Source of the DNA: Streptococcus macacae NCTC 11558
GTDB lineage: Bacteria > Bacillota > Bacilli > Lactobacillales > Streptococcaceae
DNA: 64,000 bases
Assembly (NCBI RefSeq): GCF_000187995.2
Contig: NZ_AEUW02000001.1
Coordinates: forward strand, 248,001 to 312,000
Direction: 5' to 3'
The position numbers and the translations under genes were made by a program. The notes beneath the pieces were generated by a model. It did no database searches. It saw only the letters and a program-made list of their open reading frames with translations, and was not told the origin of the DNA. Each line of letters opens with the position of its first letter. The first letter of the stretch is position 1. This document shows positions 63,873 through 64,000 of this stretch, in pieces.

Positions 63873-64000
63873 ATGGCCATTGAAAAGGATATTGAGGAAA
63901 TACAGGAGGCCTTAAAAGAAATGCGTAAAGAACAGGAACGCACAGTTATTAAGGCCATGGTAGCCGCCGCAAGAGGTAAAATTTCCACTATAGATGCCGT
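63873..64000 (+). CDS. Small helical protein, truncated by window edge
   Basis: The first 42 codons read MAIEKDIEEIQEALKEMRKE and then continue as a charged helix (ERTVIKAMVAAARGKI). AAGGAG at 63858-63863 sets the ATG. It directly follows the lipase with the helical C-terminus. In type VII LXG loci, short helical partners bind the targeting domain; that role is inferred here. The rest of the gene is outside the window. Confidence 0.6.
   Translation, partial: MAIEKDIEEIQEALKEMRKEQERTVIKAMVAAARGKISTIDA

Overview
The window is about 64 kb of low-GC Firmicutes chromosome and reads throughout as a Streptococcus of the mutans group. The strongest pointers are a GbpD-type glucan-binding lipase next to a manganese transporter, MurM/MurN branching enzymes, streptococcus-restricted small proteins (DUF3114, DUF3270, SPJ_0845 types), a BOX-type repeat, and a gene order around ftsY, hprK/lgt and mntH/gbpD that I recall from S. 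mutans. I cannot name the species. No rRNA, tRNA, CRISPR array or complete transposase gene was seen.

Layout. 0-3 kb is accessory: an XRE-AbrB chimeric regulator with a membrane protein, a BOX-like element, a 243-bp MITE with a 9-bp target duplication, and a MarR-type regulator beside a broken hydrolase gene. 3-7.5 kb: a DUF3114 protein and the overlapping HAD-HAD-ftsY operon. 7.7-11 kb (minus): an MFS exporter and a permease/TIGR03943 pair with a 46-residue gene upstream. 11-21 kb: LLM oxidoreductase, tex, sprT-like, PspC, hprK-lgt, DUF948/YtxH, DUF3270 and two U32 proteins of the tRNA 5-hydroxyuridine type. 21-26.8 kb: ydbC, mntH with a SloR/MntR-type palindrome, gbpD and another XRE regulator. 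27-34 kb: lysS, HAD, histidine phosphatase, YbaK, ThiT with a TPP riboswitch, GH25 muramidase, and an ECF S component with a DUF4430 lipoprotein.

34-41 kb carries ppc, ftsW, tuf and tpiA, followed by a 0.58-kb gene-free block of stacked hairpins that includes a perfect 54-bp palindrome. 41-47.5 kb: murN-murM-HAD, an HD-domain protein, a TauE/SafE permease and DUF1934. 47.6-60.2 kb: a P-type cation ATPase under a yybP-ykoY (Mn) riboswitch, a glycerophosphodiesterase, a metallophosphoesterase, queG, prfB with its programmed frameshift, ftsE-ftsX, an MBL hydrolase, butA with a cre-like site, and an ATP-grasp/esterase pair.

The last 3.8 kb (60.2 kb to the edge) is the most unusual part. It holds two tandem modules, each a one-pass membrane protein overlapping by exactly 10 bases a lipase-like protein with a GxSxSG motif. 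The second lipase continues into a long alpha-helical C-terminal domain and is followed by a small helical protein gene cut by the window edge. The first ends at the domain boundary. The layout fits a reverse-arranged type VII (LXG-like) lipase effector with immunity and helper genes, plus an orphan toxin-immunity cassette on the upstream side.

A cross-cutting observation: nine genes have a -10 hexamer only 6-7 bases before the start codon and no usable Shine-Dalgarno sequence, so they are predicted to be leaderless.
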